Shown piece after piece: positions 1 through 6,930 of a stretch of DNA of 14,159 nucleotides. Within the stretch, counting starts at the first letter, position 1. Each line of letters starts with the position of its first letter. Below the pieces are notes generated by a model, which worked only from the letters and a program-made list of their open reading frames with translations, was not told the origin of the DNA and made no database searches. Both the position numbers and the translations under genes were made by a program. Source of the stretch: Candidatus Moraniibacteriota bacterium (GTDB lineage: Bacteria > Patescibacteriota > Minisyncoccia > CAIUEV01); contig VGKB01000021.1 of NCBI GenBank assembly GCA_016867255.1, positions 1 to 14,159 of the forward strand. The letters are read 5' to 3'.

Positions 1-1815
1 CTCTACGGAGAGAATCCTCCTGCTGACATTTTAGTAAAATTCGGGAGCAAAACTGGTTCTGTCTGGCGATTTAATTTACGCTGGAAAGGAGTAGCGGGCT
101 TCTTAGAAGACCGCTATTTCAAAACCCAATCAGATGCGGTGCGGACAGACATCGAAAAATATATGTCTCAAAAACTCTGTTCTACCTGCCAGGGATCGCG
201 TTACAAAAAAGAGTCTTTGTTGGTAACGGTTCACGGGCATGCCCGCCCCAGCCTTGGCGAAAGCGGGAAAAATATTCATGAGCTTTCCAGTTTAAACGTG
301 AGTGACGCCTTAAAATTTGTAAGCGAACTAGAGCTTAGCGAAAAAGAAAAAATTATCGCCAAGCGTATTTTGGCCGAAATCCAAAACCGGTTAGGATTTC
401 TGGACAATGTCGGGCTGTCCTATCTAACCCTAGCCCGCTCTGCCAATACTCTGGCGGGGGGCGAAACCCAGCGCATCCGCCTGGCTTCCCAAATCGGATC
501 TCAGCTGGTCGGAGTGCTTTATGTTTTGGACGAGCCCTCTATCGGTTTGCACGCCCGGGACAACAAAAAACTTTTGGAAACCTTGGTTAAATTGCGCGAC
601 TTAGGAAATACTTTAATTGTAATCGAACACGACGAAGAAACAATTCGCGCCGCTGACCACCTGGTGGACATCGGGCCGGGAGCCGGCCGGTTGGGCGGGG
701 AGGTGGTGGTCGAAGGAAGCCTCAACCAAATTATTAATAATAAAAAATCAGTAACCGGAAAATACCTGAAACGAGAATATCAGATCGAAATACCCGAAAG
801 CAGACGACCGGTAAAAAACAAAAAATTAATCTCTGTTAAAAACGCCAGCGAGCATAATTTAAAAAATCTCAACGTTAGTTTTCCTTTAAAGGTTTTTACC
901 TGCGTTACCGGAGTAAGTGGCAGTGGTAAATCTACTCTAGTAGAAGAGATTTTATTTAAGGCGCTGTCGGCCAAAATTATGCGGTCATTGGAAAAGCCCG
1001 GCCGACACCAGGAAATTACCGGGGTAGAAAACTTGCGTAAAGTGATCATGATTGACCAGTCACCCATCGGACGTACGCCACGATCAAATCCCGCTACTTA
1101 CACAGGATTGTTTACTCCGGTAAGAAAAATCTTCTCGTTATCAAAAGAAGCTCGGACTAGGGGCTACTTGCCGGGCCGGTTTTCTTTCAATGTGCCGGGC
1201 GGGCGCTGTGAAAATTGCCACGGGGAAGGTTCTCTCAAGGTGGAAATGCAATTTATGCCGGATGTTTATCTTCCTTGCGACGTCTGCCACGGTAAAAGAT
1301 ACAACAGCGAGACATTGCAAGTAAAGTATAAAGGTAAAAACATCGCCGAAGTTTTGGCGATGACGGTGACGGAAGCCAAAGAATTCTTTGCTAATTTCCC
1401 CGAGGTGCACGAACCGTTAAAAGTGTTAGAAGAAGTTGGATTGGGTTACATTAATCTTGGACAAGCGGCCACTACTTTGTCAGGCGGAGAAGCACAGCGA
1501 ATTAAATTAGCTTCCGAATTGTCTCGGCGGGGAAGCGTGGATACTTTATACATACTTGACGAACCGACTACCGGCCTACACTTCGACGACATTAAAAAAT
1601 TACTCGCGGTTTTGAACCGATTAGTTGATGCCGGCAACACCGTCATCGTAATTGAACATAATTTAGACGTAATCAAAACCGCTGACTGGGTGATTGACCT
1701 TGGTCCGGAGGGCGGAGAAGGGGGCGGCCGCCTCGTCGTCTCCGGCACGCCCGAAGAAGTCGCTAGGTATGAAGAAAGTTATACGGGAAAGTTTCTAAGA
1801 GGAGTCTTGAAATAA
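1..1815 (+). CDS. uvrA: Excinuclease ABC subunit A, 3' part (5' end outside window)
   Basis: UvrA is the ATP-dependent damage sensor of nucleotide excision repair and loads UvrB at lesions. The frame is open from base 1, so the gene is cut by the window edge; the GTG at 139 is internal. The visible 604 residues cover roughly the last two thirds of the ~940-residue family. In fragment numbering: the second half of zinc module 1 (C60, C63), the NBD1 signature L-A-G-G-E at 151-155, Walker B (L-D-E 176-178), the second Walker A (G-x-S-G-S-G-K-S, K310), zinc module 2 (C403, C406, C426, C429), the NBD2 signature L-S-G-G-E at 493-497 and Walker B (D520, E521). The first signature has Ala where Ser is usual. 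Residues 81-89 are an extra nonapeptide encoded by a palindromic repeat (241-267), close to zinc module 1. The stop is TAA and uvrC follows on the same strand. Identity is certain from collinear similarity along the whole length. Confidence 0.98.
   Translation, partial: LYGENPPADILVKFGSKTGSVWRFNLRWKGVAGFLEDRYFKTQSDAVRTDIEKYMSQKLCSTCQGSRYKKESLLVTVHGHARPSLGESGKNIHELSSLNVSDALKFVSELELSEKEKIIAKRILAEIQNRLGFLDNVGLSYLTLARSANTLAGGETQRIRLASQIGSQLVGVLYVLDEPSIGLHARDNKKLLETLVKLRDLGNTLIVIEHDEETIRAADHLVDIGPGAGRLGGEVVVEGSLNQIINNKKSVTGKYLKREYQIEIPESRRPVKNKKLISVKNASEHNLKNLNVSFPLKVFTCVTGVSGSGKSTLVEEILFKALSAKIMRSLEKPGRHQEITGVENLRKVIMIDQSPIGRTPRSNPATYTGLFTPVRKIFSLSKEARTRGYLPGRFSFNVPGGRCENCHGEGSLKVEMQFMPDVYLPCDVCHGKRYNSETLQVKYKGKNIAEVLAMTVTEAKEFFANFPEVHEPLKVLEEVGLGYINLGQAATTLSGGEAQRIKLASELSRRGSVDTLYILDEPTTGLHFDDIKKLLAVLNRLVDAGNTVIVIEHNLDVIKTADWVIDLGPEGGEGGGRLVVSGTPEEVARYEESYTGKFLRGVLK
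241..267 (+). repeat. 27-nt palindromic repeat inside uvrA, in frame
   Basis: The stretch begins GCCCGCC and ends GCGGG, with CAGCCTTGGCGAA in the middle. It matches a repeat in uvrC (2096-2122) at 22 of 27 positions by eye and is read in the same frame, giving A-R-P-S-L-G-E-S-G. Bacillus and E. coli UvrA, as I remember them, have about 9-10 fewer residues here, which equals the repeat length. It looks like a mobile or spreading palindromic element tolerated in a surface loop. Confidence 0.7.
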
Positions 1816-1840
1816 ATTTTCTCATATCTTCCTGTCCTAT

Positions 1841-1949
1841 TGTCATTCCGAGCGAGGACGTAGGACGAGCCGAGGAATCCCTTTTTAATTTTTTTATAGA
1901 AATACAAAAAGGGATCCCTCCACTCCGCTTTGCTCCGGTCGGGATGACA
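1841..1949. repeat. Long intergenic inverted repeat between uvrA and uvrC
   Basis: The left arm (1841-1886) starts TGTCATTCCGAGCGAGG and ends GGAATCCCTTTTT. The right arm (1906-1949), read on the minus strand, starts TGTCATCCCGACCGGAG and ends GGGATCCCTTTTT. The arms are about 45 nt, imperfect in the middle and best matched at both ends, around a 19-nt AT-rich centre. This is the TGTCATYCCGA...GGRATCCC class of interspersed repeat seen between genes in many bacteria. There is no coding capacity. As RNA it would fold into one long hairpin, so it might also end uvrA transcription or protect the 3' end; that part is inference. Confidence 0.85.
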
Positions 1950-1966
1950 ACAGTAATTAATTTAGT

Positions 1967-3238
1967 ATGAATATCAGAAACACTATCAAAAAAATCCCTA
2001 AATCTCCCGGGGTTTATAAATTTTATGACACTCACAATAAGCTGATTTACATCGGCAAAGCCACGTTTTTGCGTGATCGGGTGCGGTCATATTTTGCCCG
2101 CCGTAGCCTTGGTGAAGGTGGGTATAAAACTAAGAGTTTAGTCTCTCAAATCAGAAAAATCAAATACCAAAAAACTGATACTGTTTTGGAAGCATTAATT
2201 TTGGAATCAAACTTAATTAAAAAATTTCAGCCAAAATATAATTCCAAAGCCAAAGACGACAAAAGTTTCTCTTATTTTTTAATAACCAAAAACGAAAATT
2301 TTCCACGGGTTTTGCTCATTAGAGAAACGGATTTAAAAAAATTCAACAAAAATTGGGTGTATGGCCCTTACACATCCAGAAGAAAAATGGAAGTTGCTTT
2401 AAAAATAATCCGCCGGATCTTTCCTTTTCACTCAATGAAGCTTAAAACGGAAAAAGGATGCCTGGATTTTCAGCTGGGAAGATGCTCGGGACCATACGCG
2501 GGCGCCATATCCAAAAAAGATTATTTAAGAAATATTAGAGGAATTGAAATGATTTTAGCGGGGAAAAAACCAAGATTGATAAAAAAGCTGAAAAAAGAAA
2601 TGCAAGCATATGCTCAAAAACACGAATACGAAAAAGCGGCTAATCTGCGCAACAAAATCTTCGCCTTGCAGCACATCCAAGATGTGGCGTTGATATCGGA
2701 AACAAGTGGGCAGTGGGTAGTGGACAGTGGGCAGTCCATCCGGATTGAGGCCTATGATATATCCAATATTGGAGGCAACTATGCGGTTGGTTCGATGGTA
2801 GTATTTTCCAATAACAAACCCGATAAATCTCAATACAGAAGATTTAAAATCAAAACAGTAGAAGGAGTAAACGACACCGGTATGATGAGAGAAATATTAG
2901 AAAGAAGAGTAAAGAGAAGATTAACCACTTCGTACACGAATGTGAAAGTAGTGGACAAAAATTTATGGCCTGACCCTGATTTAATAATTCTAGACGGGGG
3001 AAAAGCCCATCTTAATATGGCAGAAAAGTTGCTGCGCGATGCCGACTTAGATATTCCTGTCGCAGCGATTGCTAAAGGCCCCACTCGTAAAAAACTGGAT
3101 TTATACTATACAAAAAACGCTGTGAGATTTTTTAATATTTTATCAAACGTCCAGCTCATAGAAAAAATCCGCTCTGAAGCTCATAGATTCGCGATTAGTT
3201 ATCACCGAAAATTAAGACGTAAAAACTGGATGAATTAA
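1967..3238 (+). CDS. uvrC: Excinuclease ABC subunit C, compact form
   Basis: UvrC makes both incisions around a lesion in nucleotide excision repair. The 423 residues show the N-terminal GIY-YIG nuclease (G-V-Y at 15-17, Y-I-G at 28-30, R36, likely catalytic E80), a UVR helical hairpin for UvrB contact (~198-235), and the RNase H-like nuclease with its D-D-H triad (D264 in Y-D-I-S-N, D343 in L-D-G-G, H406 in E-A-H-R). The protein stops just after the H-R-K-L-R motif. The C-terminal helix-hairpin-helix pair is therefore absent, and so is a segment of about 100 residues normally found between the UVR and RNase H domains; the usual length is ~600. Of the four conserved cysteines after the GIY-YIG domain only C165 and C173 remain, with Tyr at the last position (177). 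Two repeat-derived stretches lie at residues 44-52 and ~247-257. ATG 1967 is chosen because it gives a normal N-terminus; no Shine-Dalgarno motif is visible. The stop is TAA. Confidence 0.96.
   Translation: MNIRNTIKKIPKSPGVYKFYDTHNKLIYIGKATFLRDRVRSYFARRSLGEGGYKTKSLVSQIRKIKYQKTDTVLEALILESNLIKKFQPKYNSKAKDDKSFSYFLITKNENFPRVLLIRETDLKKFNKNWVYGPYTSRRKMEVALKIIRRIFPFHSMKLKTEKGCLDFQLGRCSGPYAGAISKKDYLRNIRGIEMILAGKKPRLIKKLKKEMQAYAQKHEYEKAANLRNKIFALQHIQDVALISETSGQWVVDSGQSIRIEAYDISNIGGNYAVGSMVVFSNNKPDKSQYRRFKIKTVEGVNDTGMMREILERRVKRRLTTSYTNVKVVDKNLWPDPDLIILDGGKAHLNMAEKLLRDADLDIPVAAIAKGPTRKKLDLYYTKNAVRFFNILSNVQLIEKIRSEAHRFAISYHRKLRRKNWMN
2096..2123 (+). repeat. Palindromic repeat inside uvrC, sister of the uvrA copy
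   Basis: The stretch starts GCCCGCCGTAGCC and ends GGTGAAGGTGGG. CCCGCC (2097-2102) can pair with GGTGGG (2117-2122) through one G-U pair. It encodes A-R-R-S-L-G-E-G-G at residues 44-52, between the S-Y-F and K-T-K-S-L-V blocks of the GIY-YIG domain, a loop that varies in length in the family. It shares frame and most bases with the repeat in uvrA. Confidence 0.7.
2704..2738 (+). repeat. Heptanucleotide tandem repeat in the uvrC linker
   Basis: Five 7-nt units follow each other: AAGTGGG, CAGTGGG, TAGTGGA, CAGTGGG, CAGTCCA. They encode the S-G-Q-W-V-V-D-S-G-Q part of the linker between the UVR and RNase H-like domains, a place with no conserved sequence. The run is G-rich on the plus strand (three GGG tracts plus GG), so a weak G-quadruplex is conceivable. 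Similar CAGTGGG tandem tracts are familiar from non-coding DNA of other bacteria. Confidence 0.75.
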
Positions 3239-3422
3239 ACGACTAAATAAAAATTAATTTGCACATCGTTTTTTAAGGTCTAATGGCTTGTTGTTTGCAC
3301 TTCGCACTTTATCTGCAACCTTGTTCTTTGTGCTTGGCACTTTTTAACCGTACTTTTCGCACTAGAAATTCAGTGCTAAGTTATTATCAATCAAACTTGA
3401 ATTATTAACGCCCAACGTTTCT
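3239..3422. other. Intergenic spacer with degenerate GCACTT/TTTGTGC repeats
   Basis: This AT-rich spacer between uvrC and the membrane-protein gene contains a run of loosely related 6-7-nt words (TTTGCAC, TTCGCAC, TTTGTGC, TTGGCAC, TTCGCAC) between about 3293 and 3364. I see no open reading frame, terminator hairpin or convincing promoter. It reads as a decayed short-tandem-repeat tract. Confidence 0.45.
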
Positions 3423-4196
3423 ATGCTTTTTCGCCTTTATCCCTTCCTTACCACTTTGCTTTTTATCGGCCTGATCTTTTTTACTTTGTACTTCTTCGGC
3501 AGTAATTTCGTTTGGTGGGTGCTGGGCGGAGGCGCAGTAATAATCTTATTTCTAGTCAAAAAATCAGTCGGCCGAATTGCCAGTACCATAGTCCCGCTGC
3601 TTCTCATAGGAGGCAGTTTGCCAGTGCTTTCCCTTATGGGAACGCCCTCCTTACGTTATTTTTCCATCGTTTTACTCTCCGTCTCTCTTTATTTAGTCCT
3701 GCTCATCAAAGGGAGATTAAATGACAACCCGGTAGACAAAATTGCCTTAGCCATGCTGAGTGGAGTTAATTTTCTTACTTTCTTTGTCCTGGCAAACCTG
3801 CTTTTTGCCAGTTTCATCCACTTTTCAGAAATAGTCTTTCCGGTCTGGCTAATGATAATTTTGGCAGCCTTAATAAGCTACATAATCGCCAAAGACACTC
3901 TGGAAAATAATCTCTTTCTTCCCCTTAAAAGGGGAGAGCTCACTAAAAAAGACATTAACGCCGCCAGTCTCCTTGCTGCCCTTATGACCAGTGAGATTGC
4001 TTGGGGGTTAGTTTTTTTCCCTTTCCGCTATAGAAGCAATGCGGTTCTGCTTCTAGCGGCTTATTACATTTTTTTTACCGCCACCCAGTTTTTCTTGACA
4101 AAAGAAGAGAAAAGGAGGAAGCTGGCTAAAGATATAGTAATTGTATTGATTGCCGTCGGGTTGATTCTCCTTACCAGCAAGTGGAGATACTACTAA
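3423..4196 (+). CDS. Polytopic membrane protein of unknown function
   Basis: I do not recognise a family. The 257 residues are strongly hydrophobic, with about eight or nine membrane segments, roughly at 7-25, 27-45, 54-72, 79-96, 108-130, 138-156, 180-200, 205-225 and 236-252. Charged loops lie at ~96-106, ~157-178 and a Lys/Arg-rich stretch at 227-236 (K-E-E-K-R-R-K-L). No catalytic motif stands out. The loop at ~166-172 (L-P-L-K-R-G-E) comes from a short palindrome at 3919-3936. The stop codon lies 17 nt before the preferred thrS ATG, so the two genes are probably co-transcribed, but this does not point to a function. ATG 3423 has no Shine-Dalgarno motif; the hydrophobic N-terminus begins directly after it. 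Confidence 0.8.
   Translation: MLFRLYPFLTTLLFIGLIFFTLYFFGSNFVWWVLGGGAVIILFLVKKSVGRIASTIVPLLLIGGSLPVLSLMGTPSLRYFSIVLLSVSLYLVLLIKGRLNDNPVDKIALAMLSGVNFLTFFVLANLLFASFIHFSEIVFPVWLMIILAALISYIIAKDTLENNLFLPLKRGELTKKDINAASLLAALMTSEIAWGLVFFPFRYRSNAVLLLAAYYIFFTATQFFLTKEEKRRKLAKDIVIVLIAVGLILLTSKWRYY
3919..3936 (+). repeat. Short palindrome inside the membrane-protein gene
   Basis: CCCCTT (3921-3926) and AAGGGG (3929-3934) form a perfect hairpin arm pair with a 2-nt loop, extended by T-A and T-G pairs. In frame it encodes L-P-L-K-R-G-E in a cytoplasmic or external loop (~166-172) between hydrophobic segments. The pattern is like the intergenic-type palindromes found in other genes of this window. Confidence 0.5.
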
Positions 4197-4213
4197 AAGC
4201 TCATATAAACCAA

Positions 4214-5998
4214 ATGGCACTAAAAGAACAAGATAAGTCAAGTATAATCCGTCACTCTTTGGCTCACATTCTAGCTCTGGCTACTAAACGCATCCACGGT
4301 CCTCGGGTTAAATTTGGTACTGGCCCGGCCACTGAAAACGGCTTCTTTTACGATTTTGAATTACCCCGTCCCTTGAGCAAGGATGATTTTGGGAAAATCC
4401 AAGCGGAAATGGAAAAAATTATCAAAGAAAACATTCCTTTCCGCGAAAAGGATCTTGCTCTCAAAAAATCACAGGATTTTTTCAAGAAAGCGGAGCAGCC
4501 ATATAAATTACACTTGCTCAAAACGCTGGCCGCGGAGGGCGCAAAGAAAGTAACCCATTACCAGCTCGGCGAGTTTTCCGACCTTTGCACTGGACCGCAC
4601 CTCAAAAAAACCGGTGAGATAAAAATCGGCAGTTTTACTCTAAGCAAAATCGCCGGCGCTTATTGGCAGGGTAACGAAGAAAATCCTCAGCTTACCAGAA
4701 TATCCGGCTTGGCCTTCGCCGATAAGAAAGCACTGAAAAAATATCTAGCTTGGCAGGAAGAAGCCAAAAAACGCGACCACCGCAAACTGGGAAAAGAATT
4801 AGATTTATTTGTTTCCTCCGACCTTGTTGGCCCGGGTTTGCCATTACTAACCCCAAGGGGCTCAATAATTAGAATGGAGTTAGAAAAATTTGTGATTGAA
4901 GAAGAAGCTAAGCGAGGTTATTTAAGAACTTTTACCCCAGAGCTTGCCAAAGTAGACTTGTATAGAAAGTCTGGCCACTGGGATCACTACCAAGAAAGTA
5001 TGTATCCACCCCTGAACATTGACGGTGAAGAGTATGTACTCAGACCAATGACTTGCCCTCATCAGTTTATGATTTACAATTCTCGACCCAGGAGCTACCG
5101 CGAGTTACCTTTGCGCTATGCAGAACTTGCCAGACAATATCGGAAAGAACAATCTGGGGAACTATCCGGCCTCATTCGTGTAATGGAATTCACTTTGTCT
5201 GATGCCCATATTATTTGCCGAGCAGATCAACTGGAATCTGAATTTAGAAAAGTATTGGAGCTAGTGCAATATTCTATGAAAACTTTAGGTATTAAAGATT
5301 ACTGGTATCGCTTTTCAAAATGGGATTCCCAAGATAAAGAGAAATATATTGATGACAAAAAGGCTTGGGATGACACTCAATCGTCAATGAAAATAATTCT
5401 TGATCACATGAAGTTAAAATATGAAGAAGGAGTAGGGGAAGCCGCTTTTTATGGACCAAAATTAGACGTCCAGCTCCGGAATGTTAATGGTAAAGAAGAT
5501 ACTGCAATTACTATCCAAATTGATTTTGCCATGCCAGGTAGATTTAATATGCATTACACAGATCAACACGGAAAAGATCAAACGCCTATGGTCATCCACC
5601 GGTCTTCGATCGGCTGCATCGAGAGAACTATGGCATTCTTAATCGAGCAAACTGCCGGAGCGTTTCCGGTTTGGCTTTCGCCGGTGCAGGTAAAGATTAT
5701 TTCGGTAGGGAAGGCGCATGTAAAATTTTGCGAGAAACTGGCCAACGAACTCACGGAAAATAACATCCGGGTAGAAACTGACTTGGAAAATGAAACAGTG
5801 GGCAAAAAAATCCACCAGGCGATCACGGAAAAAGTCCCCTATATAATTGTGATCGGCGACAAAGAAATAAAATCCGGCAAACTCTCCGTCCGCGACCGCG
5901 AAACCTCGCCTAGCCAGCAGACAGGAGAGAAGACCAGAAACATAAAAAAAACAAAATTCATCAAAGAAATTAGCGAAAAAATAAAGAACAGAAAATAA
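4214..5998 (+). CDS. thrS: Threonyl-tRNA synthetase lacking the TGS domain
   Basis: It charges tRNAThr with threonine and edits Ser-tRNAThr in the cytoplasm. From ATG 4214 the protein has 594 residues. It begins directly with the N2 editing domain: H-S-L-A-H gives H14 and H18, and C-T-G-P-H gives C125 and H129, matching the editing-site residues. A class II catalytic core follows, with the zinc ligands C281 (T-C-P-H), H332 (S-D-A-H) and H462 (V-I-H-R), motif 2 (Y-R-K-E-Q-S-G) and motif 3 around G-x-I-E-R. The C-terminal anticodon-binding domain starts near P-V-Q-V-K-I-I. The N-terminal TGS domain of ~60 residues in E. coli (642 residues) is absent. A GTG at 4181 in the same frame would add 11 residues and overlap the upstream gene by 16 nt; ATG 4214 is preferred because the extra residues match nothing. 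There is no Shine-Dalgarno motif at either start. The stop is TAA, convergent with the next gene 32 nt away. Confidence 0.97.
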   Translation: MALKEQDKSSIIRHSLAHILALATKRIHGPRVKFGTGPATENGFFYDFELPRPLSKDDFGKIQAEMEKIIKENIPFREKDLALKKSQDFFKKAEQPYKLHLLKTLAAEGAKKVTHYQLGEFSDLCTGPHLKKTGEIKIGSFTLSKIAGAYWQGNEENPQLTRISGLAFADKKALKKYLAWQEEAKKRDHRKLGKELDLFVSSDLVGPGLPLLTPRGSIIRMELEKFVIEEEAKRGYLRTFTPELAKVDLYRKSGHWDHYQESMYPPLNIDGEEYVLRPMTCPHQFMIYNSRPRSYRELPLRYAELARQYRKEQSGELSGLIRVMEFTLSDAHIICRADQLESEFRKVLELVQYSMKTLGIKDYWYRFSKWDSQDKEKYIDDKKAWDDTQSSMKIILDHMKLKYEEGVGEAAFYGPKLDVQLRNVNGKEDTAITIQIDFAMPGRFNMHYTDQHGKDQTPMVIHRSSIGCIERTMAFLIEQTAGAFPVWLSPVQVKIISVGKAHVKFCEKLANELTENNIRVETDLENETVGKKIHQAITEKVPYIIVIGDKEIKSGKLSVRDRETSPSQQTGEKTRNIKKTKFIKEISEKIKNRK

Positions 5999-6007
5999 TG
6001 TTCAGTT

Positions 6008-6025
6008 GTCATCCCGAACGATGAC
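6008..6025. repeat. Relic of the TGTCATCCCGA interspersed repeat
   Basis: GTCAT (6008-6012) and ATGAC (6021-6025) flank CCCGAACG between the convergent thrS and TIM-barrel genes. The GTCATCCCGA core matches the outer end of the 1841-1949 element, so this looks like a collapsed or partial copy. The hairpin is short and has no T-tract, so a terminator role is not supported. Confidence 0.5.
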
Positions 6026-6029
6026 CCAA

Positions 6030-6740
6030 CTAACCGTTGATTATCTTCTCCAAATAATTCCTCGCTTCAATCTGTTCCTTAAAAGAATTCTCCAGTTCTA
6101 TGCTAATGATTTTCGGGAGATATTCCAGATAGTTCTTTATGTAATCCAGCTCCCTGAGTGAATGTAAATAATGGGAAGACAAAATCTTTACCATTTTTTT
6201 TGTTCTTAAGCTTTTTGCCCAATGGCTTTTCGGCAAAACAGCGGAGATGTGGCAACATCCGATCTTAAAATTTTTTATCGCGTTCATTAATCTTGCGGGG
6301 CCGCCGTCCCCGCAAAGAACTGTCAGGTCCTGGCAATGAGAAACATCCAGGCAAATCCCTCCGCAAAGCTTAGCGGTTTCAAGAAAATTTTTGTCAATTC
6401 CATCAAGATTTTCCACATAAATATGCTGGGCGTATTTTGGGTTATTTTTCAGAAATTCAATGTCGGAATCGCGGTAGTGGATATTAAAAAGCCAAGCTTT
6501 GTACTTTTTCTGAAGATACTCCAGCTCCCAGTTCTCCATATCATCGCGCAAGTGGACATGGGGAATTTTTTCCAGACAGGTTTTTTCCAGCAATCCGTAT
6601 AATTCCTTGCGCTCCTTTAACCCCAGCATGGTGGGAAACAGGGCAATTTCTTTGAGCTTAATTTCGTTAATTTCTGCTGCTTTCCTGCGCCAATCCGATT
6701 TCGGCGTGGTCGTCAGCCCCAAAAGAATTTTCCTTTTCAT
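6030..6740 (-). CDS. Xylose-isomerase-like TIM-barrel protein, substrate unknown
   Basis: From the ATG at 6740 the protein has 236 residues. The pattern fits the sugar phosphate isomerase/epimerase and AP-endonuclease-2 superfamily: alternating beta strands and helices, with candidate metal ligands near strand ends, namely H61/H63 (H-V-H-L-R-D), E110 (Y-V-E-N), D132 and H135 (L-D-V-S-H), H164 (C-C-H-I-S) and E215/E217 (S-I-E-L-E-N), followed by the usual final helix (E-A-R-N-Y-L-E-K). It is shorter than typical members (250-290). The frame stays open upstream to an ATG at 6827, but those 29 extra codons run through a palindromic repeat (6770-6793) and look non-coding. No Shine-Dalgarno motif is visible. 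It is the only minus-strand gene here, convergent with thrS and divergent from pyrG, so context gives no pathway. The stop is TAG. The superfamily is fairly likely; the reaction cannot be named. Confidence 0.75.
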   Translation of the reverse strand: MKRKILLGLTTTPKSDWRRKAAEINEIKLKEIALFPTMLGLKERKELYGLLEKTCLEKIPHVHLRDDMENWELEYLQKKYKAWLFNIHYRDSDIEFLKNNPKYAQHIYVENLDGIDKNFLETAKLCGGICLDVSHCQDLTVLCGDGGPARLMNAIKNFKIGCCHISAVLPKSHWAKSLRTKKMVKILSSHYLHSLRELDYIKNYLEYLPKIISIELENSFKEQIEARNYLEKIING

Positions 6741-6769
6741 TGTTTTAGTAATAACAATTTTTCTCGAAT

Positions 6770-6793
6770 CCCGCCCTTCTGCCGCGAGGCGGG
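6770..6793. repeat. CCCGCC...GGCGGG palindrome upstream of the TIM-barrel gene
   Basis: CCCGCC (6770-6775) and GGCGGG (6788-6793) pair perfectly around a 12-nt loop. Size and arm sequence resemble the palindromes in uvrA and uvrC (same CCCGCC arm, 24 versus 26-27 nt), here in the divergent intergenic region. It may be the same element family in a non-coding location. Confidence 0.5.
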
Positions 6794-6896
6794 TGAAGTC
6801 GCGGAATGATAAAAAATATAACCACATTTTTAATTAAAGCACAAAATTGTTGAGCAAGTTAAAAAAAGGGTAGAAAATAAAAAAGGAACTTTGCCT

Positions 6897-6919
6897 TTAC
6901 ACATTGCAAATTACACATT
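6897..6919. repeat. Direct repeat TTACACATT before pyrG
   Basis: TTACACATT occurs at 6897-6905 and again at 6911-6919, a 14-nt period, just upstream of the pyrG ATG at 6931. It could be a decayed tandem repeat; an operator is possible but nothing else supports it. Confidence 0.4.
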
Positions 6920-6930
6920 ACTGTTTTCCC

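Noticed and set aside
5905..5955. Odd C-terminal stretch in ThrRS (S-P-S-Q-Q-T-G-E) as another repeat insertion
   Set aside because: The DNA there is not palindromic or tandem, and the C-terminal loop of ThrRS varies naturally.
6741..6827. N-terminal extension of the TIM-barrel protein from an ATG at 6827
   Set aside because: The 29 codons run through a CCCGCC...GGCGGG palindrome and read like intergenic DNA; the family-like sequence begins at the ATG at 6740.
6847..6876. Possible pyrG promoter TTGTTG with TAGAAA at 18-nt spacing
   Set aside because: Both hexamers match consensus poorly (3 and 4 of 6) in an A-rich tract where such matches are expected by chance.
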